A stretch of 64,000 nucleotides of DNA from Psychrobacter sp. 5A.1 (GTDB taxonomy: Bacteria > Pseudomonadota > Gammaproteobacteria > Pseudomonadales > Moraxellaceae): assembly GCF_030407455.1 (NCBI RefSeq), contig NZ_JASDDJ010000001.1:62001-126000 (forward strand), written 5' to 3'. Under the pieces are notes generated by a model, which saw nothing but the letters and a program-made list of their open reading frames with translations, was not told the DNA's origin and ran no database searches. The first letter of the stretch is position 1. Each line of letters starts with the position of its first letter. The translations under genes were made by a program, and so were the position numbers. Positions 55,725 to 64,000 of the stretch are shown here, piece by piece.

Positions 55725-56927
55725 TTATGCCAACCTTGCCACCAGCTTGTCAGTAAGATGACGTGCAATCTTGTCAATTGCCAATATATCTTCGATGTCA
55801 GCAGTATCACTTAATGGTGGCATCTGTATGTCATTTAAGGCTTGCTCATTAATATCAGCAATATCAGTCAAGCGAATTTGCCCATTAAGAAACGCAGCCA
55901 CTGCTATTTCGTTAGCAGCATTGAGTACAATAGTCGCTTGCGTACCTGCTTGCATCGCTTGACGAGCAAGGCGCAAACACGCAAATTTTTGCAAATCAGG
56001 TTCAATAAATTCCAAGCCACTGAGTGCGTATAAATCTAATGGCTGCGAACCGCTTTCAATTCGATCGGGGTAACTGAGCGCATGGGCAATTGGGGTTTTC
56101 ATATCTGGACTGCCCAGCTGTGCCAAAAAGCTGCCATCGCTATATTCTACCATCGAGTGAATGATACTTTGCGGATGAATGACCACGTTTATCTTATCTT
56201 CAGGCAAATCAAATAAATGGCAAGCTTCTATTAGTTCAAGCCCCTTATTCATCATCGTTGCAGAGTCGACAGATATCTTTTGACCCATTGACCAGTTTGG
56301 ATGTTTGACTGCTTCGGCGACGCTTGCTTGTTGCATCTGATCAAAGGATTGTTGCAAAAATGGCCCACCAGAGGCGGTTAGCCACAGTTTGCGGACACCA
56401 TGATTTGGTTGGTGAATTTGAGTATTGTCTTGCTGAATAGCGAGGGGTAAACACTGAAAAATAGCATTGTGCTCAGAGTCAAGAGGCAGCAAGGTCGCAT
56501 GATGCGTTTTTACCGCGTCAATCATGATCTGCCCTGCCATCACCAGTGCTTCTTTGTTGGCAAGTAAAATACGCTTGCCTGCGCGTGCTGCAGCCAAAGT
56601 AGACGGCAGACCAGCTGCACCTACGATCGCTGCTACGACAGTATCCGTCTGCGAGTCAGTGGCAATATCGACCAGTCCTGCGTCGCCACCGACGACATCG
56701 ATATCAAGACCTACCGCACAGAGTCGTTTAGCAAAATCATCCACTGCTGTCATCGGCACGCTAACGCGCTTGGGCAAAAACTGCTGACAAAGCGTAAACA
56801 ACTTATCCAAACGGTGATAGCCTGACAAAGCGTAGACTTCGTAAGTATGCGGTTGCGCCGCCAATATTGCTAGCGTGCTATCGCCAATCGAGCCTGTCGC
56901 GCCTAGTACGGCGATGCGTTGCGTCAT
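55725..56927 (-). CDS. dxr: 1-deoxy-D-xylulose 5-phosphate reductoisomerase
   Basis: First committed step of MEP-pathway isoprenoid synthesis, feeding UppS. 400 aa from the ATG at 56927 (upstream alternatives at 56933 and TTG 56936). 'IAVLGATGSIGDSTLAIL' is the NADPH motif. 'LLPLDSEHNAIFQCL' and 'VDSATMMNKGLELIEA' hold the metal- and substrate-binding residues, and 'VIHPQSIIHSMVEYSDGSFL' is the flexible-loop region. Upstream of rseP in the operon. Confidence 0.95.
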   Translation of the reverse strand: MTQRIAVLGATGSIGDSTLAILAAQPHTYEVYALSGYHRLDKLFTLCQQFLPKRVSVPMTAVDDFAKRLCAVGLDIDVVGGDAGLVDIATDSQTDTVVAAIVGAAGLPSTLAAARAGKRILLANKEALVMAGQIMIDAVKTHHATLLPLDSEHNAIFQCLPLAIQQDNTQIHQPNHGVRKLWLTASGGPFLQQSFDQMQQASVAEAVKHPNWSMGQKISVDSATMMNKGLELIEACHLFDLPEDKINVVIHPQSIIHSMVEYSDGSFLAQLGSPDMKTPIAHALSYPDRIESGSQPLDLYALSGLEFIEPDLQKFACLRLARQAMQAGTQATIVLNAANEIAVAAFLNGQIRLTDIADINEQALNDIQMPPLSDTADIEDILAIDKIARHLTDKLVARLA

Positions 56928-57024
56928 AACCATCAATGCCCATGATACTTAAAAAATAAAAAAGAGAATATTGTCTGTCCACGATAAGGCCGCTACAGCA
57001 TCAACCGCGCGAACCATATTATGG

Positions 57025-57834
57025 TCAAACCACTATTAAACCAAGCTGTTGTAGCGCCCAAAAACCCAGTGCAAATATCGGGGTGGCAGACAATAGCGAA
57101 TCGATACGATCCAAGATACCACCATGGCCTGGCAAAATAGTCCCTGAATCTTTCACATCAGCACGGCGTTTGAGCATCGACTCAAACAAATCCCCAAGTA
57201 CAGAAGCAAGAATGGTCAGCGCTGATAGTGCGACAAAGGCAATCAACGGGACTCCCGTCAACTGTAGCTTAAAGACACTGATAGCACCCACAACTAGCAG
57301 CCCTGTCACGAGGCCACCAGCCAACCCTTCCATGCTCTTATTAGGTGAGACATTTGGTGCCATTTTTCGGCGGCCAAGCTTACGCCCCACAAAGTAAGCG
57401 CCACTATCTGCACACCACACTAGTAAAAATACATAGAGCAGCCACCACGCAGATAATTGCCAGAGATAAAACATAGCCGTAATCGATGCCGTCAAAATAA
57501 CAACACCCATCATCGCCAGTTGATTGCCATACCATTTCGTCTGTGTCGGAAACACTCGAACCCAAGACAATGCCATGAGCCATATTGCTAGTGAGGCCAC
57601 CCACCAGAACAGCCACGTGACCTTAAACATCAGTGATAGAACGGTTATAATCAATACCAATAGTACAAATACAGCAGGCTGGCGCCATTTTGGCATCAGC
57701 TTGGCCCATTCGTGAGCAGCGATGATGACACCAATGGCCAAAAGCGGTGCGAATAAAATGGGCGTTTGGCTCGCAAACATTGCAATACCAACGATAATAA
57801 CGAGAACAATTGCCGTCTTAATTCGTTGCCACAT
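57025..57834 (-). CDS. cdsA: Phosphatidate cytidylyltransferase
   Basis: Integral inner-membrane enzyme making CDP-diacylglycerol for all phospholipids. 269 aa, about eight transmembrane helices. The family signature is seen as 'LKRRADVKDSGTILPGHGG' followed by Ile-Leu-Asp-Arg-Ile-Asp-Ser. 'DSGAYFVGRKLGRRKMAPNV' and 'SPNKSMEGLAGG' are also characteristic. AAGG lies about 12 nt before the ATG. Confidence 0.95.
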   Translation of the reverse strand: MWQRIKTAIVLVIIVGIAMFASQTPILFAPLLAIGVIIAAHEWAKLMPKWRQPAVFVLLVLIITVLSLMFKVTWLFWWVASLAIWLMALSWVRVFPTQTKWYGNQLAMMGVVILTASITAMFYLWQLSAWWLLYVFLLVWCADSGAYFVGRKLGRRKMAPNVSPNKSMEGLAGGLVTGLLVVGAISVFKLQLTGVPLIAFVALSALTILASVLGDLFESMLKRRADVKDSGTILPGHGGILDRIDSLLSATPIFALGFWALQQLGLIVV

Positions 57835-58082
57835 ACTTACTGAGCCTTATAATAATGAATAACGTATGGTCAAAAGGTGCATTATAGCAGCTAATCTACA
57901 ATAGCCCACTAATAGCAATTGACACCAATTAAAGCGGTTTATTATTTCATAAGCAAGTAGCATTAACCACTGATAGAAGCGTATCAGCCTTTTAAGACGC
58001 AAAAAAGTCATCCCCTAAAACCTAAATGTTAAAGTTTAGGCAATAAAGCTCAGTTTTTATGGTGTGAATATAAGGGTTTACT
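57835..58082. other. uppS-cdsA gap with weak hairpin
   Basis: 248 bp, non-coding. CCTAAA/TTTAGG near 58020-58040 forms a small hairpin followed by TTTTAGGG on the minus strand, at best a weak terminator after uppS. No repeat element is seen. Confidence 0.3.
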
Positions 58083-58841
58083 TCAAAGCGATTGCTGCTC
58101 GTTGACTATCTGCTCACTGGTTTTGCCAAAGCGGCGTTGACGCTGAGCAAACTCTGTGACCATTGCAGCCAGCTCTGCTGCTGCAAAATTTGGCCATAGT
58201 GTTGGGGTAAAAAACAGCTCAGCATAGGCAGATTGCCACAATAAGAAATTAGAAATACGATACTCACCACCCGTTCGTATCAGCATATCTACCGCTGGCG
58301 CATCTGCTAGTTGTACGTGCTCACCGAGCATTTCTTTATCGATATCGTCAGCTTTTAATTCACCCGCTTGCACTTGCTTAGCCAGCTGCTTTGCTGCATG
58401 AGCGATATCCCACTGTCCGCCATAGCTAATCGCAATCACCAGTGTCATAGCATCAAACGCTGCTGTTTTTGCTTCAGCATCTGCCATCAATGCTTGCAAA
58501 TCATCACTAAGCTGACTGCGGTCACCGATAAAACGTAAGCGAATATGATACTCACTCATGCGCGGCATTTGGTCATGAATCGTCGATGCAAGTAACTGCA
58601 TTAATAGCGCCACTTCATTCGGCGGACGTTGCCAGTTTTCACTGGAAAATGCAAATACTGTCAGCACGTCGATACCAGCATCGACACAATACTCAACGAT
58701 GGGATCGAGCGCATCTTTGCCAGCCATATGCCCTTGACCTTGGCCTAAATCATTGGCCTTACCATAGCGATTGTTACCATCCATAATGATAGCAATATGA
58801 CGAGGATGTAGCGAGGGAGCCAAAACGGCTGAAGTAGACAT
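58083..58841 (-). CDS. uppS: Di-trans,poly-cis-undecaprenyl-diphosphate synthase
   Basis: Makes the C55 lipid carrier precursor for peptidoglycan and O-antigen. 252 aa. The catalytic Asp21 is in 'IAIIMDGNNRYGKANDLG'; the usual motif is MDGNGRWAK, so Gly-Arg-Trp-Ala has become Asn-Arg-Tyr-Gly here. The rest is canonical: 'VFAFSSENWQRPPNEV', 'ISYGGQWDIAHAAKQL', 'DMLIRTGGEYRISNFLLWQS' and 'AELFFTPTLWPNF'. Confidence 0.94.
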   Translation of the reverse strand: MSTSAVLAPSLHPRHIAIIMDGNNRYGKANDLGQGQGHMAGKDALDPIVEYCVDAGIDVLTVFAFSSENWQRPPNEVALLMQLLASTIHDQMPRMSEYHIRLRFIGDRSQLSDDLQALMADAEAKTAAFDAMTLVIAISYGGQWDIAHAAKQLAKQVQAGELKADDIDKEMLGEHVQLADAPAVDMLIRTGGEYRISNFLLWQSAYAELFFTPTLWPNFAAAELAAMVTEFAQRQRRFGKTSEQIVNEQQSL

Positions 58842-59074
58842 AGGCGAGCTTGCTTATTGTTAAGGTAAAATAATAGTAACGTGTACGACGGCGATTAAAA
58901 AGCACTATCCATATAATTCACGAATTTATCACAATTGAACCGTTGGTTTTTTTGTAAAGCCCAAAATATAAACGAACAAAACGTAGAGGGTTATTTCTCT
59001 GAGCAGATCAGTTGGCACAATAATAAACAGCCAATAGCAATAAAGTATTGGCTGCTAAACTACAAAGAATCAAC

Positions 59075-59100
59075 TAGGCTGTTTCTTTAAACACGCCCTA
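59075..59100. repeat. 26-bp end-only stub of the MITE-like family after frr
   Basis: TAGGCTGTTTCTTTAAACAC runs into GCCCTA: the two termini joined with almost nothing between. It ends 2 bp before the frr stop codon. Confidence 0.5.
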
Positions 59101-59102
59101 TA

Positions 59103-59657
59103 TTAAACGGCCATCAAGTCGGTTTCTTTTTTGCTTAAGCGAGCATCGATGGTTTCAATATATTTGTCAGTGATTTTTTGGATATCATCACTAGCACGGC
59201 GCTCATCATCTTCTGAAATTTCTTTTTCTTTTGCCAAATCTTTGATGTCGTTCATCATATCACGGCGAATATTACGAATAGAGACGCGGCTGCCTTCTGC
59301 TTCGCCACGCGCAAGTTTTTGCATATCGCGACGTGTTTCTTCTGTCAACGCTGGCATCGGAACACGAATCACATCAGCTGTCATTGGGTTTAGACCCAAA
59401 TCTGCTTCACGAATGGCTTTATCTACCGCTTGTACCATCGTACGGTCAAACGGCTGAACAAGTAATGTACGAGAGTCTTCAACGTTCACACTTGCTACTT
59501 GGTTCAGCGGTGTATCAGAACCGTAGTAACTGACCATCACACCTGACAGCATACCTGGATGCGCCCGACCCGTACGGACTTTACTGAAAGTGCTTTCAAG
59601 CGCTTCCAACGTTTTCTGCATGCGTGCTTCGCCGTCTTGCTTAATCTCTTTAATCAT
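59103..59657 (-). CDS. frr: Ribosome-recycling factor
   Basis: Splits post-termination ribosomes together with EF-G. 184 aa, standard length. Characteristic segments are '[20 protein letters not shown]', '[20 protein letters not shown]', '[16 protein letters not shown]'-like sequence (here '[18 protein letters not shown]') and '[17 protein letters not shown]'. It lies 104 bp downstream of pyrH, the near-universal order. Confidence 0.97.
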   Translation of the reverse strand: MIKEIKQDGEARMQKTLEALESTFSKVRTGRAHPGMLSGVMVSYYGSDTPLNQVASVNVEDSRTLLVQPFDRTMVQAVDKAIREADLGLNPMTADVIRVPMPALTEETRRDMQKLARGEAEGSRVSIRNIRRDMMNDIKDLAKEKEISEDDERRASDDIQKITDKYIETIDARLSKKETDLMAV

Positions 59658-59761
59658 TGTGTGTCCTTATTTATCGCTACCGACAAATTCTTTATTGTTA
59701 ATAACTATTTAGGTACTAATTATTCGTTATTTACTGAAATTAGCTATCAGCGCTCTATCAA

Positions 59762-60487
59762 TTAATGAAAAACGCGAGTGCCTTCATTTTCGCCCATGAT
59801 GACATTTAATAATGCATTGGGTTTGGTCATATCAAACACTTGTAGCGGTACATTATGCTCACGGCATAAAGCAATGGCGGTTAAATCCATGACGCCAAGT
59901 TTTTGTTCCAACACTTCATCAAAGGTCAACCCATCGTACTTGACCGCATCAGCATGCAGACTTGGGTCTTTGTCATAAACGCCGTCGACTTTGGTTGCTT
60001 TTAAAATCAAGCCTGCTTCGATCTCGATACCGCGCAAACAAGCAGCGGTATCAGTGGTAAAGAACGGATTGCCCGTGCCTGCGACAAAGATACAAACTTC
60101 GCCGTTTTTGAGATAACGAATCGCATTACGGCTGCTATAGCTTTCGGTGACTTCACCAATCGGCAACGCTGACATCAAGCGCGTTTTGATATTACGACGC
60201 TCAAGCGCATCACGCATCGCAAGCCCGTTCATAACGGTCGCCAGCATGCCCATCTGATCACCAGTGACACGGCCAACCAGACCTTCTTTTTGTAATTGAG
60301 CACCGCGATATAAGTTGCCACCACCGACTACGATACCAACTTGGACACCAAGTCCACGCAAGTGAGCGATAGACAGGCTCATTTTATCGAGCACTTCGGT
60401 ATCAATACCCATGTCTTTGCTACCAGCTAAGGCTTCACCAGAGAGTTTCAGCAAGATACGAGCGTAACGCGGGTTTTTGTCAGACAT
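59762..60487 (-). CDS. pyrH: UMP kinase
   Basis: Hexameric bacterial UMP kinase of the amino-acid-kinase fold. 241 aa with AAGGTG about 6 nt before the ATG. '[20 protein letters not shown]', '[16 protein letters not shown]', '[20 protein letters not shown]' and '[20 protein letters not shown]' are diagnostic. First gene of the run pyrH-frr-uppS-cdsA-dxr-rseP-bamA-lpxD-fabZ-lpxA. Confidence 0.97.
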   Translation of the reverse strand: MSDKNPRYARILLKLSGEALAGSKDMGIDTEVLDKMSLSIAHLRGLGVQVGIVVGGGNLYRGAQLQKEGLVGRVTGDQMGMLATVMNGLAMRDALERRNIKTRLMSALPIGEVTESYSSRNAIRYLKNGEVCIFVAGTGNPFFTTDTAACLRGIEIEAGLILKATKVDGVYDKDPSLHADAVKYDGLTFDEVLEQKLGVMDLTAIALCREHNVPLQVFDMTKPNALLNVIMGENEGTRVFH

Positions 60488-60659
60488 GAGGTCACCTTGT
60501 TATCATGAAATTATAAAGAAAGTTATCGGTAAAATACAAATCGAGTTTGCCCACAACGCTATACTTAAAGCTAAGCGTGTTAAAAAGGCTAAATTGCGCT
60601 AATTGTAGCAAAAACTGCCCGCCATTGGGCAATTTTCACTCGCATATCCTATCGAATAT

Positions 60660-62246
60660 CTACCCCTGATAACTGGCAAATAGATCGTATTCGCTAGCAT
60701 CATCGATAGTGACTGTTAAAAACTGCCCCACTTTGACTTGAGCATTAATGTTATCAACATAAACATGACCATCGATTTCAGGCGCATCAGCATAGCTGCG
60801 GCAAATAGCAATATTTTCATCGCTATCGATCTCATCGACCAGTACCATCAACGTTTTGCCGACTTTTTCTTGCAGTTTTTGCGCTGAGATATCTTGTTGC
60901 AGCGCCATCAAACGCTCATAGCGAGATTGTTTAACGTCTTCAGGCACATGATCAGGCAAGTCATTGGCAACCGCGCCTTCTACTTCTGAATAAGTGAATG
61001 CGCCCACACGATCAAGACGTGCTTCAACCAGCCAATCAAGCAAGCACTGAAAATCTTCTTCAGTCTCACCAGGGAAACCAACCACGAAGGTCGAACGAAT
61101 CACGATATCAGGACAAATCTCACGCCATGCTTTGATACGAGCCAAGGTGTTTTCGCTATGTGCAGGACGTTTCATCGCTTTTAGGATGCGATGACTGGCA
61201 TGCTGAAACGGAATATCTAGATAAGGCAGTAGCTTCTTTTCGCCCATCAATTCAACAACTTTGTCCACATGTGGATACGGATAGACATAATGCAAGCGCA
61301 CCCAAATGCCCAAATCGTTCAATGCTTGGCATAAGTCATAGAATTTCGACTTGAGCGGCATACCATTCCAAAAGCTGGTCTTATACTTTAGGTCAAGGCC
61401 ATAAGCTGAGGTGTCTTGCGAGATAATAAGCAACTCTTTTACGCCAGCTTTTTTTAGCGCCATTGCTTCATTCATCACGCTGTCAATCGGACGTGAGTCC
61501 AAATCACCACGCAAGCTTGGGATAATGCAGAAGGTACAACGGTGGTTACAGCCTTCAGATATTTTTAGATAAGCATAATGACTTGGGGTCAATTTGATAC
61601 CCGCCTCATTGATCAAATCTATTTTTGGATCATAGTTGGCGTCCAAGCTACGATTTGGCTTGGGTACATGCTGAGCAACTGCCGTAATGACTTCGTCATA
61701 GGCATGTGCGCCCGTCACTGCTAATACAGCTGGATGCATTTCACGGATTTTGTCCGCTTCTTTGCCCAAGCAACCAGTGACAATTACTTTACCGTTTTTG
61801 CTAATGGCCTCGCCTATCGCATCGAGTGACTCTTGTACTGCTGATTCAATAAAGCCGCAGGTATTTACCACGACCAAATCAGCACCCTCATAATCGCTGG
61901 CGACTTGATAACCATCACGGCTTAGCTCAGTGATAATACGCTCACTGTCCACCAATGCTTTTGGACAACCTAGTGACACAAAACCAATCTTGGGTGCTGC
62001 ACTCACTGGCATCGTGGCAGTGGCATTCGCAGTCGTTACATCACTGCTTTGGGCAACACTACGGTTTTGATTGTGGTTGGCTTTATGATGGCTGGCTTTG
62101 ATAGCATTCGGCTGGCTAGTATCTGCCTGATTCTGCTCTTGTACTATGGTAGGCGCAGCAGGATTAAAGACAATGGCAGTGTCTTTTACGGCTGACAGAG
62201 ATGCTGTCATTGTCGTGTTCACTGACTCGGTAGAAATTTTGGACAT
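60660..62246 (-). CDS. rimO: Ribosomal protein S12 methylthiotransferase RimO
   Basis: Radical-SAM enzyme that methylthiolates an Asp of ribosomal protein S12. I choose the ATG at 62246 (AAGG with 6-nt spacing), giving 528 aa; the frame is open to 62300. The first 85 or so residues are an Ala/Thr/Asn-rich extension absent from E. coli RimO (441 aa). Then come the UPF0004 domain ('[20 protein letters not shown]'), the radical-SAM Cys-x3-Cys-x2-Cys ('[18 protein letters not shown]') and a C-terminal TRAM domain ending '[13 protein letters not shown]'. Confidence 0.95.
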   Translation of the reverse strand: MSKISTESVNTTMTASLSAVKDTAIVFNPAAPTIVQEQNQADTSQPNAIKASHHKANHNQNRSVAQSSDVTTANATATMPVSAAPKIGFVSLGCPKALVDSERIITELSRDGYQVASDYEGADLVVVNTCGFIESAVQESLDAIGEAISKNGKVIVTGCLGKEADKIREMHPAVLAVTGAHAYDEVITAVAQHVPKPNRSLDANYDPKIDLINEAGIKLTPSHYAYLKISEGCNHRCTFCIIPSLRGDLDSRPIDSVMNEAMALKKAGVKELLIISQDTSAYGLDLKYKTSFWNGMPLKSKFYDLCQALNDLGIWVRLHYVYPYPHVDKVVELMGEKKLLPYLDIPFQHASHRILKAMKRPAHSENTLARIKAWREICPDIVIRSTFVVGFPGETEEDFQCLLDWLVEARLDRVGAFTYSEVEGAVANDLPDHVPEDVKQSRYERLMALQQDISAQKLQEKVGKTLMVLVDEIDSDENIAICRSYADAPEIDGHVYVDNINAQVKVGQFLTVTIDDASEYDLFASYQG

Positions 62247-62381
62247 GGCTGACCTTGCTAGAGATAAATTGGCTGAGCGCATTGTACGTTTTTTTTGCAA
62301 AAATCACCAGTTTTGCCGCTCTATAGTCTTGATTTATGGTTAAATATTATATTAAGCATCTAACTTTTTTGGGCACTATCA

Positions 62382-63758
62382 ATGAACGCTGATTTTATCA
62401 CCACCAAAAAAAACCCTGACCTAGCATTTATATCTCAGCATTTATTCACGGCTATTTTATGGGTCAATGACGAGCTGTCGATTACGCGGGTAAATGCTCA
62501 AGCGGAGCAATTGCTCGCCATTAGTAGTGGCAGACTGATTAATCAATCCATCTTGACACTATTGGCACCCGATGAATTAAAATCAAAAGAAAGCCTATCT
62601 ATTGACAGCGATAATAATGCTGGCAGTGAGAACGAGCATTTGGATGAGCCAACCTATTCTTTGACAGAGCGTTTTAATCAAGCGCAAAACTACCAACAGC
62701 CTTTCATCGATCATGATCACATCATAAAAACACCGCTAAATGGTCATTTATCATTGTCCGTTGACTATAGCGTCACGCCTGTCATCTACGAACAGCAGCC
62801 TTATTTTATTATTGAGATGTGGGGCAAGGATCGTCAAAGCCGTATCTCTGAGGAGCAACGCCAGCAGCAGCAGTACACGGTCGCTCGTCATATGCTGCGG
62901 TCAGTCGCACACGAAATAAAAAACCCGCTGGCTGGTATTCGCGGTGCCGCCCAACTGTTGCAACGGCAATTTATTAAATTCAGTGACGTATCTACTACTA
63001 ATAGCCACTCTATCGCTGGCAACAGCTTGCCAAATCCCAGCACTGATACGCAACATGATTTGCAAAAAATGAATCAAAAGCTGCGTAATTATACCGATAT
63101 TATCATTTCGGAAACGGACCGTTTAACGCATCTTATTGGGCAGCTCCTTGGTTCCAATCAACTGCCAAACTGGCAGACGCTCAATATTCATGAACCCCTA
63201 GAGCATGTTTTAACCTTAGTGACCAATCAGTATCCGCAGGTCTGTCTCCAGCGTGATTATGATTTATCATTGCCAGAGTTGTGCGCTGACAAAGATCAGC
63301 TGATTCAAGTTTTTTTAAACCTCATCAATAATGCTTGTGAGTCAATGACTGAGCTCGAACAAACGCTGCAACAGAATAAATTCTCTGAACCTCAAGAGAC
63401 TCAAGAATCACAACAAGCGACTCTGCAAACTGATAGCCATTCTGATTATCAACCAACATTGCATATTCAAACGCGTGTTGCCTTTCAGCATACAATCGTA
63501 GGGCAGCAGCACAAGCAAGTGATGCAAATTACCATTACCGATAACGGCTCTGGCATCGATCCCGCCCTCATCGGCCAAATATTTTTTCCGATGGTCACCA
63601 GCCGTGCGGCAGGTACAGGTCTTGGACTATCCATCGTCCAAGATATTATCAGCCATCATCATGGTATGATTGATGTGAGCTCAACAGAAGCGCTAGAGGA
63701 TAAGCAAACCCGCTTTACCCTATACCTACCCTTTACTCAGCCCATCACTGACACTTAA
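62382..63758 (+). CDS. ntrB: Nitrogen regulation sensor histidine kinase NtrB
   Basis: Sensor of the NtrBC (GlnLG) two-component system. 458 aa, no transmembrane segment. The N-terminal PAS domain (about 15-155) has 'ILWVNDELSITRVNAQAEQL'. The phospho-acceptor is in 'SVAHEIKNPLAGIRGAAQLL'. The ATPase domain has 'DQLIQVFLNLINNACESM', 'ITDNGSGIDPALIGQIFFPM' and 'GTGLGLSIVQDIISHHHG'. Two Ser/Thr/Gln-rich inserts lengthen it over E. coli NtrB (349 aa): after the H-box (about 205-230) and within the ATPase domain (about 330-365). ntrC follows. Confidence 0.95.
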   Translation: MNADFITTKKNPDLAFISQHLFTAILWVNDELSITRVNAQAEQLLAISSGRLINQSILTLLAPDELKSKESLSIDSDNNAGSENEHLDEPTYSLTERFNQAQNYQQPFIDHDHIIKTPLNGHLSLSVDYSVTPVIYEQQPYFIIEMWGKDRQSRISEEQRQQQQYTVARHMLRSVAHEIKNPLAGIRGAAQLLQRQFIKFSDVSTTNSHSIAGNSLPNPSTDTQHDLQKMNQKLRNYTDIIISETDRLTHLIGQLLGSNQLPNWQTLNIHEPLEHVLTLVTNQYPQVCLQRDYDLSLPELCADKDQLIQVFLNLINNACESMTELEQTLQQNKFSEPQETQESQQATLQTDSHSDYQPTLHIQTRVAFQHTIVGQQHKQVMQITITDNGSGIDPALIGQIFFPMVTSRAAGTGLGLSIVQDIISHHHGMIDVSSTEALEDKQTRFTLYLPFTQPITDT

Positions 63759-63841
63759 GCCATATTACGGCAAAAAACAGCTGCATTGCATAATGCTCAA
63801 TCCTCAATATACCACCAATCATTGCTCATTAGGCCCAATAC

Positions 63842-64000
63842 ATGACTGAATATAGTGACAATCACCAACCTAAAAGCGAGCACTCATCCTCAATCGTAAC
63901 CGTCAATAATGCACCCAGCGACCGCCCTGCAACGCTATGGTTAATCGATGACGATGCCGCCCTACGCATGGTGTTGGCCGATACGTTTGAGGATGCTGGA
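63842..64000 (+). CDS. ntrC: Nitrogen regulation response regulator NtrC (5' end only)
   Basis: 53 codons before the window ends. A polar leader of about 30 residues precedes the receiver domain start 'LWLIDDDAALRMVLADTFED', which has the acidic Asp triplet. This sequence and the position 83 bp after ntrB identify it as NtrC. The sigma-54 AAA+ and DNA-binding domains lie beyond the edge. Confidence 0.88.
   Translation, partial: MTEYSDNHQPKSEHSSSIVTVNNAPSDRPATLWLIDDDAALRMVLADTFEDAG

Overview
The window is a chromosomal segment of a gammaproteobacterium of the Moraxellaceae, most likely a Psychrobacter. This rests on the look of the proteins (long Ser/Asp/Asn-rich acidic stretches inserted into otherwise standard envelope proteins), the gene orders (amgK-murU divergent from lptD-surA; pyrH-frr-uppS-cdsA-dxr-rseP-bamA-lpxD-fabZ-lpxA) and the moderately AT-rich sequence. 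I did not run a database search. No rRNA, tRNA, CRISPR array, prophage or complete insertion sequence is visible.

Layout. 1-9.7 kb (minus strand): clpA (cut by the window edge), clpS, a membrane/coiled-coil protein, argC, hemE, proB and obgE. 10-15.3 kb: a long-form GAPDH, a lipocalin with a 161-residue N-terminal extension, a Nudix/thiamine-phosphate-synthase-like fusion, and hemP behind a Fur box. 15.8-24.3 kb: tamB and tamA. 24.8-31.4 kb (plus strand): an LplT-like transporter, coq7, a secreted repeat protein and a lipoprotein hydrolase. 31.8-34.5 kb: cioA-cioB and a 38-residue partner. 34.7-41.5 kb: murU and amgK (minus), lptD and surA (plus). 41.7-48.4 kb: a candidate small RNA, an EEP-family phosphoesterase/nuclease, asd, a SOUL protein, tgt and a sodium-dependent transporter. 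48.7-60.5 kb (minus strand): the envelope/lipid A/isoprenoid operon. 60.7-64 kb: rimO, then divergent ntrB-ntrC (ntrC cut by the edge).

Much of the window is outer-membrane construction: lipid A synthesis (lpxA, lpxD, fabZ), LPS delivery (lptD), outer-membrane protein chaperoning and insertion (surA, bamA, tamA, tamB), sigma-E proteolysis (rseP), undecaprenyl and phospholipid precursors (dxr, uppS, cdsA, LplT-like) and peptidoglycan recycling (amgK, murU).

Two things stand out beyond the genes. First, a candidate non-coding RNA at about 41.74-41.93 kb (minus strand) has a GacA-type upstream box, a TATAAT -10 box, AGGA motifs in hairpin loops and a terminator, which is the architecture of RsmY/RsmZ-class CsrA-sequestering RNAs. 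Second, a family of 174-bp terminal-inverted-repeat elements is scattered between genes: five full-length copies, one 92-bp deletion derivative and several end-only stubs. One copy is split by a second, related 269-bp element, and one sits exactly in the stop codon of lpxD.
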